Of a DNA stretch of 64,000 nucleotides, positions 20,172-31,475 are shown piece by piece. A program made the position numbers and the translations under genes. The DNA lies in NCBI RefSeq assembly GCF_040712315.1, contig NC_134013.1, positions 48,746,001 to 48,810,000 of the forward strand, written 5' to 3'. How positions within the stretch are numbered: position 1 is the first letter of the stretch; each line of letters starts with the position of its first letter. A model generated the notes under the pieces. The model searched no databases and was not told the DNA's origin. It was given only the letters and a program-made list of their open reading frames with translations. Source of the stretch: Castanea sativa (Eukaryota > Streptophyta > Magnoliopsida > Fagales > Fagaceae).

Positions 20172-23100
20172 CTCTACGTTAAAAATATCTCTAAAAAAAA
20201 ATTTTAAACATAAAAAATGTAATTCAAAAGTTTATTTATTAATTATATTGCTAACATGATAGTATTAAATATATTCATAATCACGTTAGTTGGAAAATTT
20301 TTAGATAATAAAATTAGTAATAGTTTGAACATTTTTTTATTATAAAATAATAATTCATTCAATATAGTATTACAAGGCCGGTGGCTGAGAATTTGGAAGA
20401 TAATGACATGCACCTTCCATCTCATGTGTGTAGTTTATTGTCTTTTTACTACCGAAAGTATACATTTTTAAACATTGAACTTGACTTACTGTTACTAAAT
20501 GACAATTACTAAGAAATATATATTACATAAACAAATAAGAGATATATATTATAAGTAAACAATGAATAAAAAATATTAGTGTGGGCTATTCCTCTTCCGA
20601 CAGTTTAATGTTCTCATGTGTGGTGTGGCCAACTTGCAGAATCTAACCTAATAAAAAAAAAAATTGCAGAATCTAACGTGAAACTTCTAATTCTTGGTTT
20701 ATTTTAATTTAATTTTGTTTGTTCCTAGATTTACTTCTCTGGATCCCCCATCTCCACCTCCTATAATAATATAATAATAAATAAAACAGGAATTGTGCAA
20801 TAATTGAACGAATTTAAGTGCCATTTATATCCCAACATATGTAGAACAAAAATTTACACCAATTCAACCTCCTCATCTTTTTGTAGAAGGCAAGGACAAA
20901 ATTTATTGGGTGTAATTAATATTGTGAGAAACCCCATATGGGACAGGTGGAGTGAGGGTTGGGCATGAGGTAGTACGAGCCATGCAAGAGGGTCCAAAGT
21001 CTAGCGTTGCCTTATTGCCACCTTTCCAGTTTGTTCACACCTCCTCCAGATTTTTAGGAAGTCTGCATCTTAATCTGCCGCCTTTGGAGAAACCAGGAGC
21101 CTGTTTCGCTGTTTTTTGAGAACAGTGGGCGCCTATAGCCTCCAAATTAATTTCAGACTTCTCTACCAAAACTAATTGAGAGGAAAAAAAAATCTAGAAC
21201 CATTTCACAGCTTCTTCACTGCGATTGTGATGCGGTAGACCGGGTGATAAAGACAAAATGGTAGATGATTAAATAAGTGATAATGTTATTTCTCACAGTT
21301 TGTCGCATCATGTTACAATTTGTCACTTTAAGTTGTGACAAGAAAATTATACAAAGAGAAAGTCTATATACACAACAAAAATTTGAACATAACATTTTAC
21401 AAATATTAATGTTGTAATTTATTAATGGTAGGTAAAAAATTATATTGGTGGTAGGTTTGTATAAGAACTACTAAAAACTTACCATCATAATTGTTGTAAA
21501 AGTTTATGAAGTAATGCTACTTTCATAATATTTTTCAACAAATTTTATGGGAAAAATTATTATTGGTTCTAATCTAGGCTCACTACTTCATCATCATTTT
21601 ACTTACCAATAACAATTTGCTACCTAGAATTTGTTATAAAATTATTGTGAACATATTATGGATGATGGATCTAACATTGCTCAATTTTGTGTGTATGTAA
21701 CATTACTCAAACCAATGTAAAAATTTATTTTACCATTTTAATTAGTTAGAGATTTTGTTTTTATGCTCTCTCCAAAAAAAAAAAACTATACAATATTATT
21801 GAATTATAAAACATTGTGTTAGATTTCTTAAATTTTTTTAGGATGACTCAATAATTGAGTTCTTAAAAACTTGTTCCTTAGTTTTTACAAATGAGTTAAT
21901 TAAATTTTATCACATCATCAAAATTAGTGGCAGTGTCAAAAAAATTTGTTTTGGGGAGCAGAATTACGGAATTGATAAATCCAACAGATAAACTCAAATA
22001 AAATATATACATGGGTGTGAAAAACTATAAATCCTAATATTTTTAATACGTTTTTTTAGTAAAATTATTTTTATATTAGAGTAAGTCATAATTTATAAAT
22101 ATACGACATATAAAATTATCAACTTTGATATATAGAATTAGAAAGTTGATAAATTTTATTACAATAAAATAAGACAATGGGTCTACAATTAATTGACTTG
22201 TATTTGTAGACCTTAATTAACTTGTAGTACGATTATTATAAAAAAAAACTTGTAGTACAAGTAGAATGCTTTGTTTTTACACCAAGAATTAGGCTTAGGT
22301 CAAATATTTTATTTTATATTTTTTTAAAGAAAAAAATAACATTAAAAATATTTAGAAACAAATATAACGTAAAAAATTGTTGTTGTTATTATTATTATTA
22401 TTATTATATATACATACATATATGAAAATTTGAATTTTTGATGTTTTCAATGAATACACTAATAAGAGATATCAATTGAACTATAAAACTCTTGATAGAT
22501 ATTCTCAAAATTTTAATTTATAATATATTGGACTAAAGTTGGTTCATTGTCAATTCCTCCATTCTTGCCATCATGGTTTCTTGGATTTATTTTTAAAATA
22601 TTATTTTGGTTTTTAAATTTTAAAAAAAAAAATCTCCAAAACTCTAAAATTATTATTTTTTATTTTTAATTTATCCATAAATTTTGTAAAGAGAATTTTT
22701 TTTAAAGTTTAGAGAAAGACATAAAAATATGGTCAGAATTTATTTTTTCAATAATATAGTAATGAAAAAAGAATTTATTTTATTTTAAATTTAAGGGAAA
22801 AAAAGTGAAATATTTTTAAATATTTAGAAATAAAAAATAAACTTTTTAAATTTTAAGAATGAAAAAAAAAATTAATTAAATTTAAGAATTAAAATAATAT
22901 TTTACCATTTCTTATTGCATACTGTTGTTTTACTTGATTAACTTGCTAATCCACTGTTAAATTACAACTGCTATGTACTTTTTAAATATTTTTTCTTCAA
23001 AGGTGTGCTTTTTTATTCTTAAACATACCTTAATTTATAGTTTGTTCTTAGGTTCAATCCCCTAAGTCCTAGATATTATTCTCGAGCTAATCAAGGAACT

Positions 23101-24060
23101 AATTGCAAATGGACCTAAGTGGCCCACATTGCTCAATTTGAGAATCTAAGAGCTAGCCAAATGGTTTAGGGGATCTATTCACGCTAAACACAGTCTTAAG
23201 TATTAACCAACCGTTTCTCAAATAAATAAAAAGTCTTAACCAACCAGTATTTGTCCTATACTCATATTATTGCTAAGATTATTATTATTTTTTTTAAAGT
23301 TCTTAATCCCCAAACAGCAAACTCCAATCTTGTATATTAAGTTAGGAAAACGTATGGATTGGTTCTATATTTTATTTATTGCTTTATTCTAAATTAAAAA
23401 AAGGTGTTATATATATATATATTTTTTTTTAATTATAAAAAGTTCTATATTTTATTTGAAAAGATAATAAGGTCCCATAATTTTACATGAAAATATTTAA
23501 TATATATTTTAAACTTTTTTTAAATTCTATTTTATATTTAAATCATTCATTAAAATTTTAATTACTATATATCATATTAAAATCTTACTATATCATATTT
23601 TCTTTTAATAGTAGAATATATAGTTCTATATAGAAATAAAATCATAACAAATATCTATTAATTATTATAATAATGATTACATTTTATATTTAAAAAAAAA
23701 TTCTTAAACTTTTTTATGCATTGCATGAGTTACCAACTTGTAATTTGCTAAAGTGGAAACACAATAAACAATCTAAATTAAATTCTAATTGCATTCCAAA
23801 TTTGTGTCAAGTATCCTTGTATTGACCTATACTTTGATGCAAAGTGTCATAATTAAACTATATTTTGATGCTAAGTTTCTTTATATATTCTAAACAGTCC
23901 AATTTTATGTCAAGTTTCGTTTCAATTATAATCTAATTTTATTTCAAGAATATTTACGTGTGCATCTAAACTTAAAGAGTACATAAAAAGACTCAAATCA
24001 AATTTATTAGATTTATATGTAATACTATGAATATTAACAATTTATTACTTATTAGATAAA
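20172..24060. other. AT-rich intergenic DNA, no gene seen
   Basis: Very AT-rich with poly-A/T tracts and an (ATT)n run near 22384-22406. A segment at about 21050-21120 is, on the reverse strand, related to the GGCTCCTGGTTT blocks at 8.48 and 27.34 kb. No ORF with recognisable content. Confidence 0.6.
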
Positions 24061-24068
24061 TTCCCCCA

Positions 24069-24105
24069 TCCCCCCCCCCCCCCCCACACACACACACACA
24101 CACAA
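24069..24105. repeat. Poly-C followed by (CA)n microsatellite
   Basis: A run of about 16 C is followed immediately by about 10 CA dinucleotides. Confidence 0.9.
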
Positions 24106-24746
24106 ACAAACACAAACACTACAAAGACATTAACCAAAGTTAAACTCCATGGTGGGGTCAAAATACAACAGAATTAATTTGTGATTGATTTTTTTTTCAC
24201 AAATATTGTAAATTCTTGTTACTGAAATGACGTAGAGAATTTTTAGGATTTAAGTTGACAAATTTCATGTTCAAAAGGCACAAAATGTAGCTAGAAAGAA
24301 GGCAGCAGTTCAAGAGCAATTCGTAATTTCGAAAGTTATTCGATTGTCACTTGATCAATCAAGGAAGAGCTTTGATTGCCCTTGAACTGCATCTTGATCA
24401 ATAAATTTTTTTTGAGAGATAATTTCAACCCATGATATTCGTTCTTGATGATTGCTAGCTCTTTATCATTAGACTAAAATACTAATTGATTTTTTTGGTG
24501 TAGACGAGGATCAAACTCAAATCTCTTATTCACGCATAAGAGATATTGATTTTATCAGGTAAGTTAACTGAAAAGTACTAACAAATACTACTTTAATATG
24601 AAGAAATTATGTAATATTTCTCACATTTTGGTTAAAAATAAATAAATAAATAAAAACCAACTTCGTGTGAGCATGTTCAAAGTTCAACATAGCTGCATAG
24701 AGTGAATGAGCTCATTTATAATTCAGTGTTGTCAGGAAAAATTTTT

Positions 24747-24948
24747 GTATGAGATGGTCTCATGAGACTTTTGTCTCAATAATATATGGGTCCTATGTGT
24801 GTGGAATCCACATGTCATTGAGACATAGACCTTATAAGACCGTTTCATACAGTACTTACTCATGTTGTCAATGTGTGAGATCCACGTATGATTGAGACAT
24901 AAGTCTTATAAGAACATCTTATACAATAACTTACTCGCAGTTGTCAAG
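24747..24948. repeat. Inverted-repeat element with partial tandem copy
   Basis: The arm GTATGAGATGGTCTCATG (24747) is repeated inverted at 24817-24850 (ATTGAGACATAGACC...TTTCATAC). The right half, from about TGTGTGGAATCCAC through CTTACTC...GTTGTCAA, is then duplicated in tandem at about 24872-24948. This is a MITE-like element with a local duplication of one arm. Confidence 0.7.
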
Positions 24949-25030
24949 TTGTTCAATCTTATTACAATTTTTTTTTAATAAATCAAGCTATAATTCCAAT
25001 TTAACCAAAAGAGCCAGCATCCAACACTAG

Positions 25031-25593
25031 AGGTGGCAATTTGTGCTCGCGTATCGAGTTCGTGTCGTATCAACTTTTGAGTATCCGACTATATAGGTCA
25101 ACGCTAACTTGACATGTTTATTAAATGGGTCAAGATTCCTCAACCCTAACACGATTCATTTATTAAACGTGTCAATCATGTCGACCTATTTATCAAATTT
25201 TATCAAAATGAAAAAAAAATTATAAAAAAACAAACAAATAAATATTTTTAATATAAAATTTAGAACTGACTAGTAATTGCATCACAAATAATCATTTAAA
25301 ATTAAAGCATATCTAAATATCACAAATAATCAATCACAATATGTCAAAGAAAATAAACCACAACAACTAATAAGTTTATGTACCTTGGGTTTGATGGGTA
25401 TATTAGTAAAATGTCATTTAATGAAACGGGTCAAACGGGTTCCATACGTTGAACACTAATCTAACCCATTTATTAAATGAGTTAGTCATGTCAATCCAAA
25501 TATAACACTAATCTATTAAGTCTCAACCCATAACCTACTAATTTCGTGTCGTATCGTGATAGGTTAGCGAGTCGTATCCAATTTTGCCATTCC
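25031..25593. mobile_element. Non-autonomous TIR element, CGTGTCGTATC type
   Basis: The left end AGGTGGCAATTTGTGC and the right end ATCCAATTTTGCCATTCC are imperfect inverted copies. CGTGTCGTATC words lie just inside each end in opposite orientation. The family resembles the widespread plant hAT-like non-autonomous repeats that begin GGGGTGGCAA. I could not confirm an 8-bp TSD. Confidence 0.6.
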
Positions 25594-25653
25594 CATGGTT
25601 ATTCAAATCCCAATCTGAATCATACGATCCTACGATTTTACGATCCTACCTAC

Positions 25654-26683
25654 CTAAAATGATCTGAATCTTTCAAGGATCTTTGCGATCGTTCAAAATC
25701 GGTAGGATCATACGATTCTAACAATCTCAAATGACCTTAGTTTATTGTAATTTTCTTTAACTTGACAGAAGGCTTAGTTGGACCTAAATGAAAATAAAAT
25801 CCCAATAGACCAAGTTTTTCCACTCTAATGTAGAGAGAGTGTCAGTTGGACCCAAATAAAAAAAATATTCCAATAAAGTGTCATATTTTGAGATTTTTGC
25901 CCTCTTTAAATGATGCTTACAAATGGATGTAATGATGTATAGTAATTATATCAATGAATGTATAATTTATGTGATTATTTAACATACAAATAGGATCTTA
26001 CGATCCATGATCCAATCCACAATCTACGATTTCACCTACCTCCAACGATCCTATGTAAAATCCCGATTTTAACTACCTTGCCATTTCTATCCAAAACCCT
26101 AGGTAAGATCCTGATTTTAACTACCTTGCCCATTCCTATCCAAGACTGGAGGACTTGGAGTTTACTGCCTAAAATGATCTGAATTTTTCAATGATCTTTG
26201 CGATCGTTCAAAATTGGTAGGATCGTACGATTCTAACAATCTCAAATGACCTTAGATTATTGTAATCTTCTTTAACTTGACAGAAGGCTTACTTGGACCT
26301 AAATGAAAAATAAAATTCTAATAGACCAAGTTTTTCCACTCTAATGTAGAGAGAGTGCCAGTTGGACCCAAATAAAAAATATTCCAATAGAGTGTCACAT
26401 TTTGAGATTTTTTGTCTCTTTAAATGATACTTACAAATGGATGTAATGATGTATGGTAATTATATCAATGAATGTATAATTTATGTGATTATTTAACATA
26501 CAAATAAGATCTTACGATTCATGATTCGATCCTACGATCTACGATCTCACCTACCTCTCACGATCCTATGTAAAATTCCGATTTTAACTACCTTGCCATT
26601 CCTATCCAAAACCCTAAGTAAGATCCGGATTTTAACTACCTTGCCCATTCCTATCCAAGACTGGAGGACTTGGAGTTCACTAT
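25654..26683. repeat. 515-bp tandem duplication, two copies
   Basis: The unit at 25654-26168 is repeated at 26169-26683 with constant register (515 bp) and only scattered mismatches. Each unit contains a TACGATC-rich element with GATCTTTGCGATCGTTC. Each also holds a shorter tandem pair of about 48 bp (GATTTTAACTACCTTGCC) near its end. Because both units hold the short pair, that one arose first. Confidence 0.92.
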
Positions 26684-26689
26684 TTTACT

Positions 26690-28135
26690 ACCTGGGGTAG
26701 GTAAGTTTGTAGGTAAAGCTAACATCCACTAAAGGCACCAAACAATTGGGCATATTATTATTAAGTATACTATTATTTAAGGGGCTTTTCCTGTTTGGAA
26801 TCCACATTTTTTAGTTCAAAAATGTCATTACACCCCTATGTTTAAGTAGAGACAAAATTAAATGATAATTTGATAAAAATACAACTCTAACTCCCATTAA
26901 AATATTGCCTAAAAAATAGAACAACTCTCTTATTAATTTTTAAATCGATTTATTCACTTTTAAATTATATTTTTAAAATAAAAATTATATATATATATAT
27001 AATTTGTATAAAAATACAATTTTTTTTACAAAATAAGACTACTTAAAAAAAAAAAAAGCTTCATTACACGTGCACGGGACGAGGGTAGTTATTATTATTA
27101 TTTTTATAAATTGGGAAGTGATGGATCATGGTAATTAGGAAGTTCTGAAAGTGAAAACACTATAGATGGGACACGTGCATTACAAGGAAGAAAAGGTGTG
27201 AAATGTGCCATCCATGCAATCGGGTCCAAGAAAACATGAAGAGTGAGAAGAGCGCGTGGCGTCAAGGTAGGTTTCAGATGTCAGAGTGCGGTCCAATCGC
27301 CGCATTTCGTGGAGAAAACGTCATGTTTCCCACTTGAGCTCCTAGTTTTTGGGAAGTCTTTTCCCAATACCGCTTTGCTATTTGGTTCGCTTCTAATTTC
27401 TATGGGCGCTTTTTAATTTTCTTTTTTGCCTTAGTTTACTACTTTGCAGCGATTACCATGAACTCAAGTGGAAACATAAGAATTATTCTAGATTGGAGTA
27501 TTAAAATTATCTTAAAGACTCATTCTACGGACACATCATATTATTTTAACCTTATCATATACAAGTCTTAACCTAGCATTAGCCTTAACATTGTTAATAA
27601 AAATTTCATCCAAAAAAAAAAAAAAACATTGGTAATAAAAATTAAGAATTAAAAATTAAAAAACTTCTCCAGATTACAGAGTTATGTGAAAGCCTTAACC
27701 TTATCATATATAAGTCTTTTTTTTTCTTCTTCTTTTTTATAAACATATATAAGTCTGTTTGTTTTGAAAGAAAACATACTCTAGTTTTAAATGAAACCAA
27801 AGGGATGGATCTTAGGATTGAGGATTTTCAATTATTTTGAGAGAAAAAATGAATTAGTTTAAACTTAAAAATCATAAATATCTTATGAGGTAATTTGATC
27901 ATTGTGTGGTTTGAGAATAGTTAAAAACTGGTTATCTTCAAACAAATCACAAAAGCATGCAAAGTTAAAAAATAAGAGCCAAAATAGTATTCTATCTGCA
28001 CTTTGGCCAATAAAGTAAGTGTCAAACAACACTCATCATTTCAACACTCATAGACACCCATTTCATTCTAACCTATACTCGAGGCATTTGATCCTAATGG
28101 AGATAAATCAATTTACTACCAAAATGATTAGCATT
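26690..28135. other. AT-rich intergenic DNA
   Basis: No gene supported. About 27194-27460 is the diverged partner of 8335-8530, GC-richer than its surroundings and containing GCGCGTGGC and a GGGAAGTCTTTTCCC palindrome. It could be remnants of a duplicated gene-proximal region or of an old repeat. Confidence 0.5.
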
Positions 28136-28139
28136 GTGT

Positions 28140-29100
28140 GTAGAACCTAATGAACCTAAAGGTGGCCCAACGTAACTAAGCCCAAACCTAAATTTGATCC
28201 AAGAACTAAGCCCAAAAGCCCATTTCTTACCTTATTTTCCCAAGGCTTACAAAAGGTGTGCATGCCGGGTATATGATGCATACGCACACAATTTGTGACA
28301 TATACATCTTTTGGATAGAAGCATTGAATCACTTAATTTCCATTTTGGTGAGATGCTAGGGCAACCAGCCTGATCAATTGGCTACCCAAACATCCCACCT
28401 AACCCTAGAACATCAGTTCTCTTCCAAATACCCCTGTTTTCACAATCCGAAGAAAGAGAACTTGTTTCCTACTAAAACTTTGCCAAAATACCATCAGAAA
28501 TACAAAACCTTAGAGTTGTAGGCTAGAAGGGCAGAAACAATAAGCATTGGATTGATATTCAACATCCATTTTGTTAGAAGATAGTTTATTACTCGCTAGA
28601 ATTCTAAATTCTAGTTTGTGTCACACCCAAGTTTGTTAGCATAGCCATTTAGGGTCATCCAAAATAACCTAGTTGAATTGTTCCAAGTCATTGATCCACA
28701 CACACACAATTGTGGTAGTAGGTTTCAGTCGAGGGACCGATCATCAACATCAACGTAAGTTTTACAAGAAGGAGATATGGATCTTTTCCATGATCCATAT
28801 TCTCCCCCTTGATTCCCGTTTATTTTATGTTTATTTTAGTTCTCTAATATGATGTTCGAGTATAATAGCATGTTCTGTGATTTTGTTTGCTTCATTTTTT
28901 TTCCTATAATTCTTTTCAGAATCTAGAATTTGCCTTAGAATGTGTATGCATTCTAATATGTGCATATGCAGGTTATAGGTAGTTAGAGTTTTTATTTTAA
29001 TATGTTTGTTGGAAATCTGTTTGAAGCCCAAATGTGAACGCCTATAGACATATTTCTTTTGGAGTACGATATGAGTGTGAGCGCTTCGCCTCACATGTGC
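28140..29100 (+). mobile_element. Diverged LTR-like repeat, copy 1
   Basis: This region is colinear with 51735-52700. Shared landmarks are AAGCCCAAAA, GATGAGATTCTAGG-type text, GCCTGATCAA, GTTTTAGGCTAGAAGGGC, TTCAACCGAGG.TCGATCA and GGATCTTTTCCATGATCCA. Near the 3' side it has several words like GTGCATATGCA and GCATACGCAC. Spacing and content resemble an old LTR-retrotransposon LTR or leader, but its exact ends are not visible. Confidence 0.6.
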
Positions 29101-30267
29101 GGGTTGCATGACCCACTTTCTATTTTCTTTGGGAGTTGCCACCTAGTTTAGGTTTAGAAACTAGGTTGGAGGTTTACGTAGTAAAAAAAAAGGTTTGAAG
29201 TTAAAGAATAGGGATGTGAAGGTGTTTAACACCCAACCTCGCTCGGCCTGTGGGCCGGCCTCTACTAATGTTGATATGCCACATTTAATTAAGGATTGTT
29301 GATGCCCATTTTTGCAAATCCATGAGAAGGAAAGCCCAATGAAAAGTAAGGCCCAAATAGCCCACCAAGAAGACCAAAGAGCAAGAGAGGTCCAAAGAAA
29401 GAAATGCATGGAAAAGTGAGCTACAACAATACGAATCTACCACAGAATACGAATTTGCCGCAGAATACAGCTCTGTCGCAGAATACCGTTTTCTGGCAGA
29501 ATGGTTTCAGCAAATGAAGATAAATTAGGCCCAAGACCCTTTGATCCAATCAACATTATTTGGCCCATAGAGGCCCAAATCCTTTTGGATAAAGAAGATA
29601 GGCGTGAAAGCTAATATGAAGAAGCACGATAAGGAATGGTAGGAAGTGTCAGCAGCATGAATCACGTGAAGGAAAGAAAAGTCAAACCAAAGAAAAATGA
29701 CAAACGCAGCAGGAAACGTATGATGAAATAAGACAAAGAACATGCAACAGGTAGAAACAGAACAAATCTGCTACGGCAGAAATGGCGTGGGAGACAAAAA
29801 CAGAAGACAACAGAGCAAGCACAGAAGGGCCGGGGCACCACCAACCTGTACCCAGCCAATACAAGGGAGGTGAGCCCACGGTCAAGGAGATTCAGAGGGT
29901 GTGGTTTGGTGGTGGGGGGAAAAGGGGGTCTATATTTGGTTTCCTGCCATAACTTCTTTTGGACAAATGCCTTGCTGGGATGGTATCTTACCCAAAAGAA
30001 GTAGTGGATGGTTGGGACCATCTGATGCATGTCATAGAGTTAGGTAATGAGGTAGCCCAATCCCTATCCGTTTGAACCTAGAGTAGAAGTATACAACAAG
30101 AACCAAGAAAAAGGAATTTTGTCGTGAAATGAGTAACGGTGCAGCAAACACAGTAATCTGGGCAACCAATGGGTTAGTGGGTAGTCTTGGATGGATGCCC
30201 ACAAGGAACCAAAAACAGTTGGTGAAGCCCTAAGGGTAAAAATGAGAAATCCCATTGAATTAGCTCA

Positions 30268-30276
30268 CTATAAAAG
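30268..30276 (+). promoter_or_regulatory. TATA-like box of the solo LTR
   Basis: CTATAAAAG, about 970 bases into the LTR, followed by a purine-rich GAGAGGAG tract. This is the expected position for an LTR promoter. Its role is inferred. Confidence 0.5.
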
Positions 30277-31138
30277 GAGGTAGCCATGGATGAAAGAGAG
30301 GAGACCGGAGAGAGGAGGGAACCTGGAGGGAGGCAGTAAGCATGGGAGACCCAATGGGAAGGTGACCCAAGAGAGGAAGCACCTAAAGGAAAAAACCCAA
30401 GTGAGAAAAACAATTTACGGCAAGAGAGTAGTAAGGAAACTAAGAGTAAAAAAAAAATAGAACGGAGAGAAAGAAAGAAAGTGGTAAAAAGAAGAGAGAA
30501 AACGTGGCAAGAATAGGGGCATGCATCAATAGACTATCTTTTCCCTCCCTCTTAGCAAACCCACTCTTTGAAGTCTCCAAAAAAATGATAGCCAGTAGCC
30601 ATTTAGGCTTATTCTCCAAAATGCACAACTTTGATGGCAAAAGCTTATGGCAAGAGCCTATGACAAGGTTGTTCAATTTGGATTTTTGGTTCCTTCTTAG
30701 TTTACTTATTCTATGGGAAGACTTAGTATTTGATTTTGAGCACAAATATATTTGATTTCACTCATTAAAACTTATATCTGCTATATTTAGTTATTCTGCT
30801 GTAACACATTTTTATTGTATTTACCGTGTTATCTTAACCTTTCCTGCCGAAGCTTCCTTCTATATTTGTTGTTACGTGTATTACTTTGGACCCATTATCC
30901 TGCCACAAGTATATGTATGTATGTGTGTGTGTGTGTGTATATATATATATGTTTTGTTTCTCACGTTCTGTGCATACGTATAAATATATTTATGAAGATA
31001 TGTTTATGTATATATTTGAGAATATGCTAACCCATGTAAGCTAACACTTGCTTGATTGGTATTTTCTTTGGGTTTTAGATTTGTTTGTGTGCAGGAAGTA
31101 GAAAAGTGTTTCTGCAGAAAATGAAGAGTAGTCATTCG

Positions 31139-31475
31139 CAGCAAGCAGCTTTATTAACACAGCAGAAAGTTTCACTACACGACAGACAGCTCTATTAGCA
31201 CAACAGAATGCTTTATCGCGCAGCAGACAGCTTTACAGTAGACACCTTTAATGCTCAGTAGACAGCTTTATTGCACAGCAGAACGCTTTACAGCAGACAG
31301 CTCTATCATACAGCAGAAGGCTTTATAGCAGAAAGCTCTATTGTACAGCAGAAGGCTTTACATCAGACGGCTTTTATGCTCAACAGACAGCTTATTTGCA
31401 TAGTAGAAGGCTTTACAGTAGACAGTTTTACTGCATGGCAGACAATTTTACGGCATTGGAGAAAAGTTCCTTCTG
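31139..31475 (+). repeat. Degenerate 17-20-bp minisatellite, core CAGCAGAAGGCTTTA
   Basis: About 18 diverged units of the form CAGCAGACAGCTTTATTGCA or CAGCAGAAGGCTTTA follow each other with 17-20-bp spacing. The two variants (GACAGCT and GAAGGCT) often alternate, suggesting a higher-order unit of about 36 bp. An ORF passes through the array (31271-31582) but reflects the repeat. Confidence 0.85.

Noticed and set aside
28831..30755. Several ORFs of 60-122 codons on both strands
   Set aside because: They lie inside LTR-like DNA and the solo LTR; no domain is recognisable and frames are not conserved between repeat copies.
31139..31475. Possible CRISPR-like array
   Set aside because: Units are contiguous, diverged and have no unique spacers; the genome is a plant nuclear genome.
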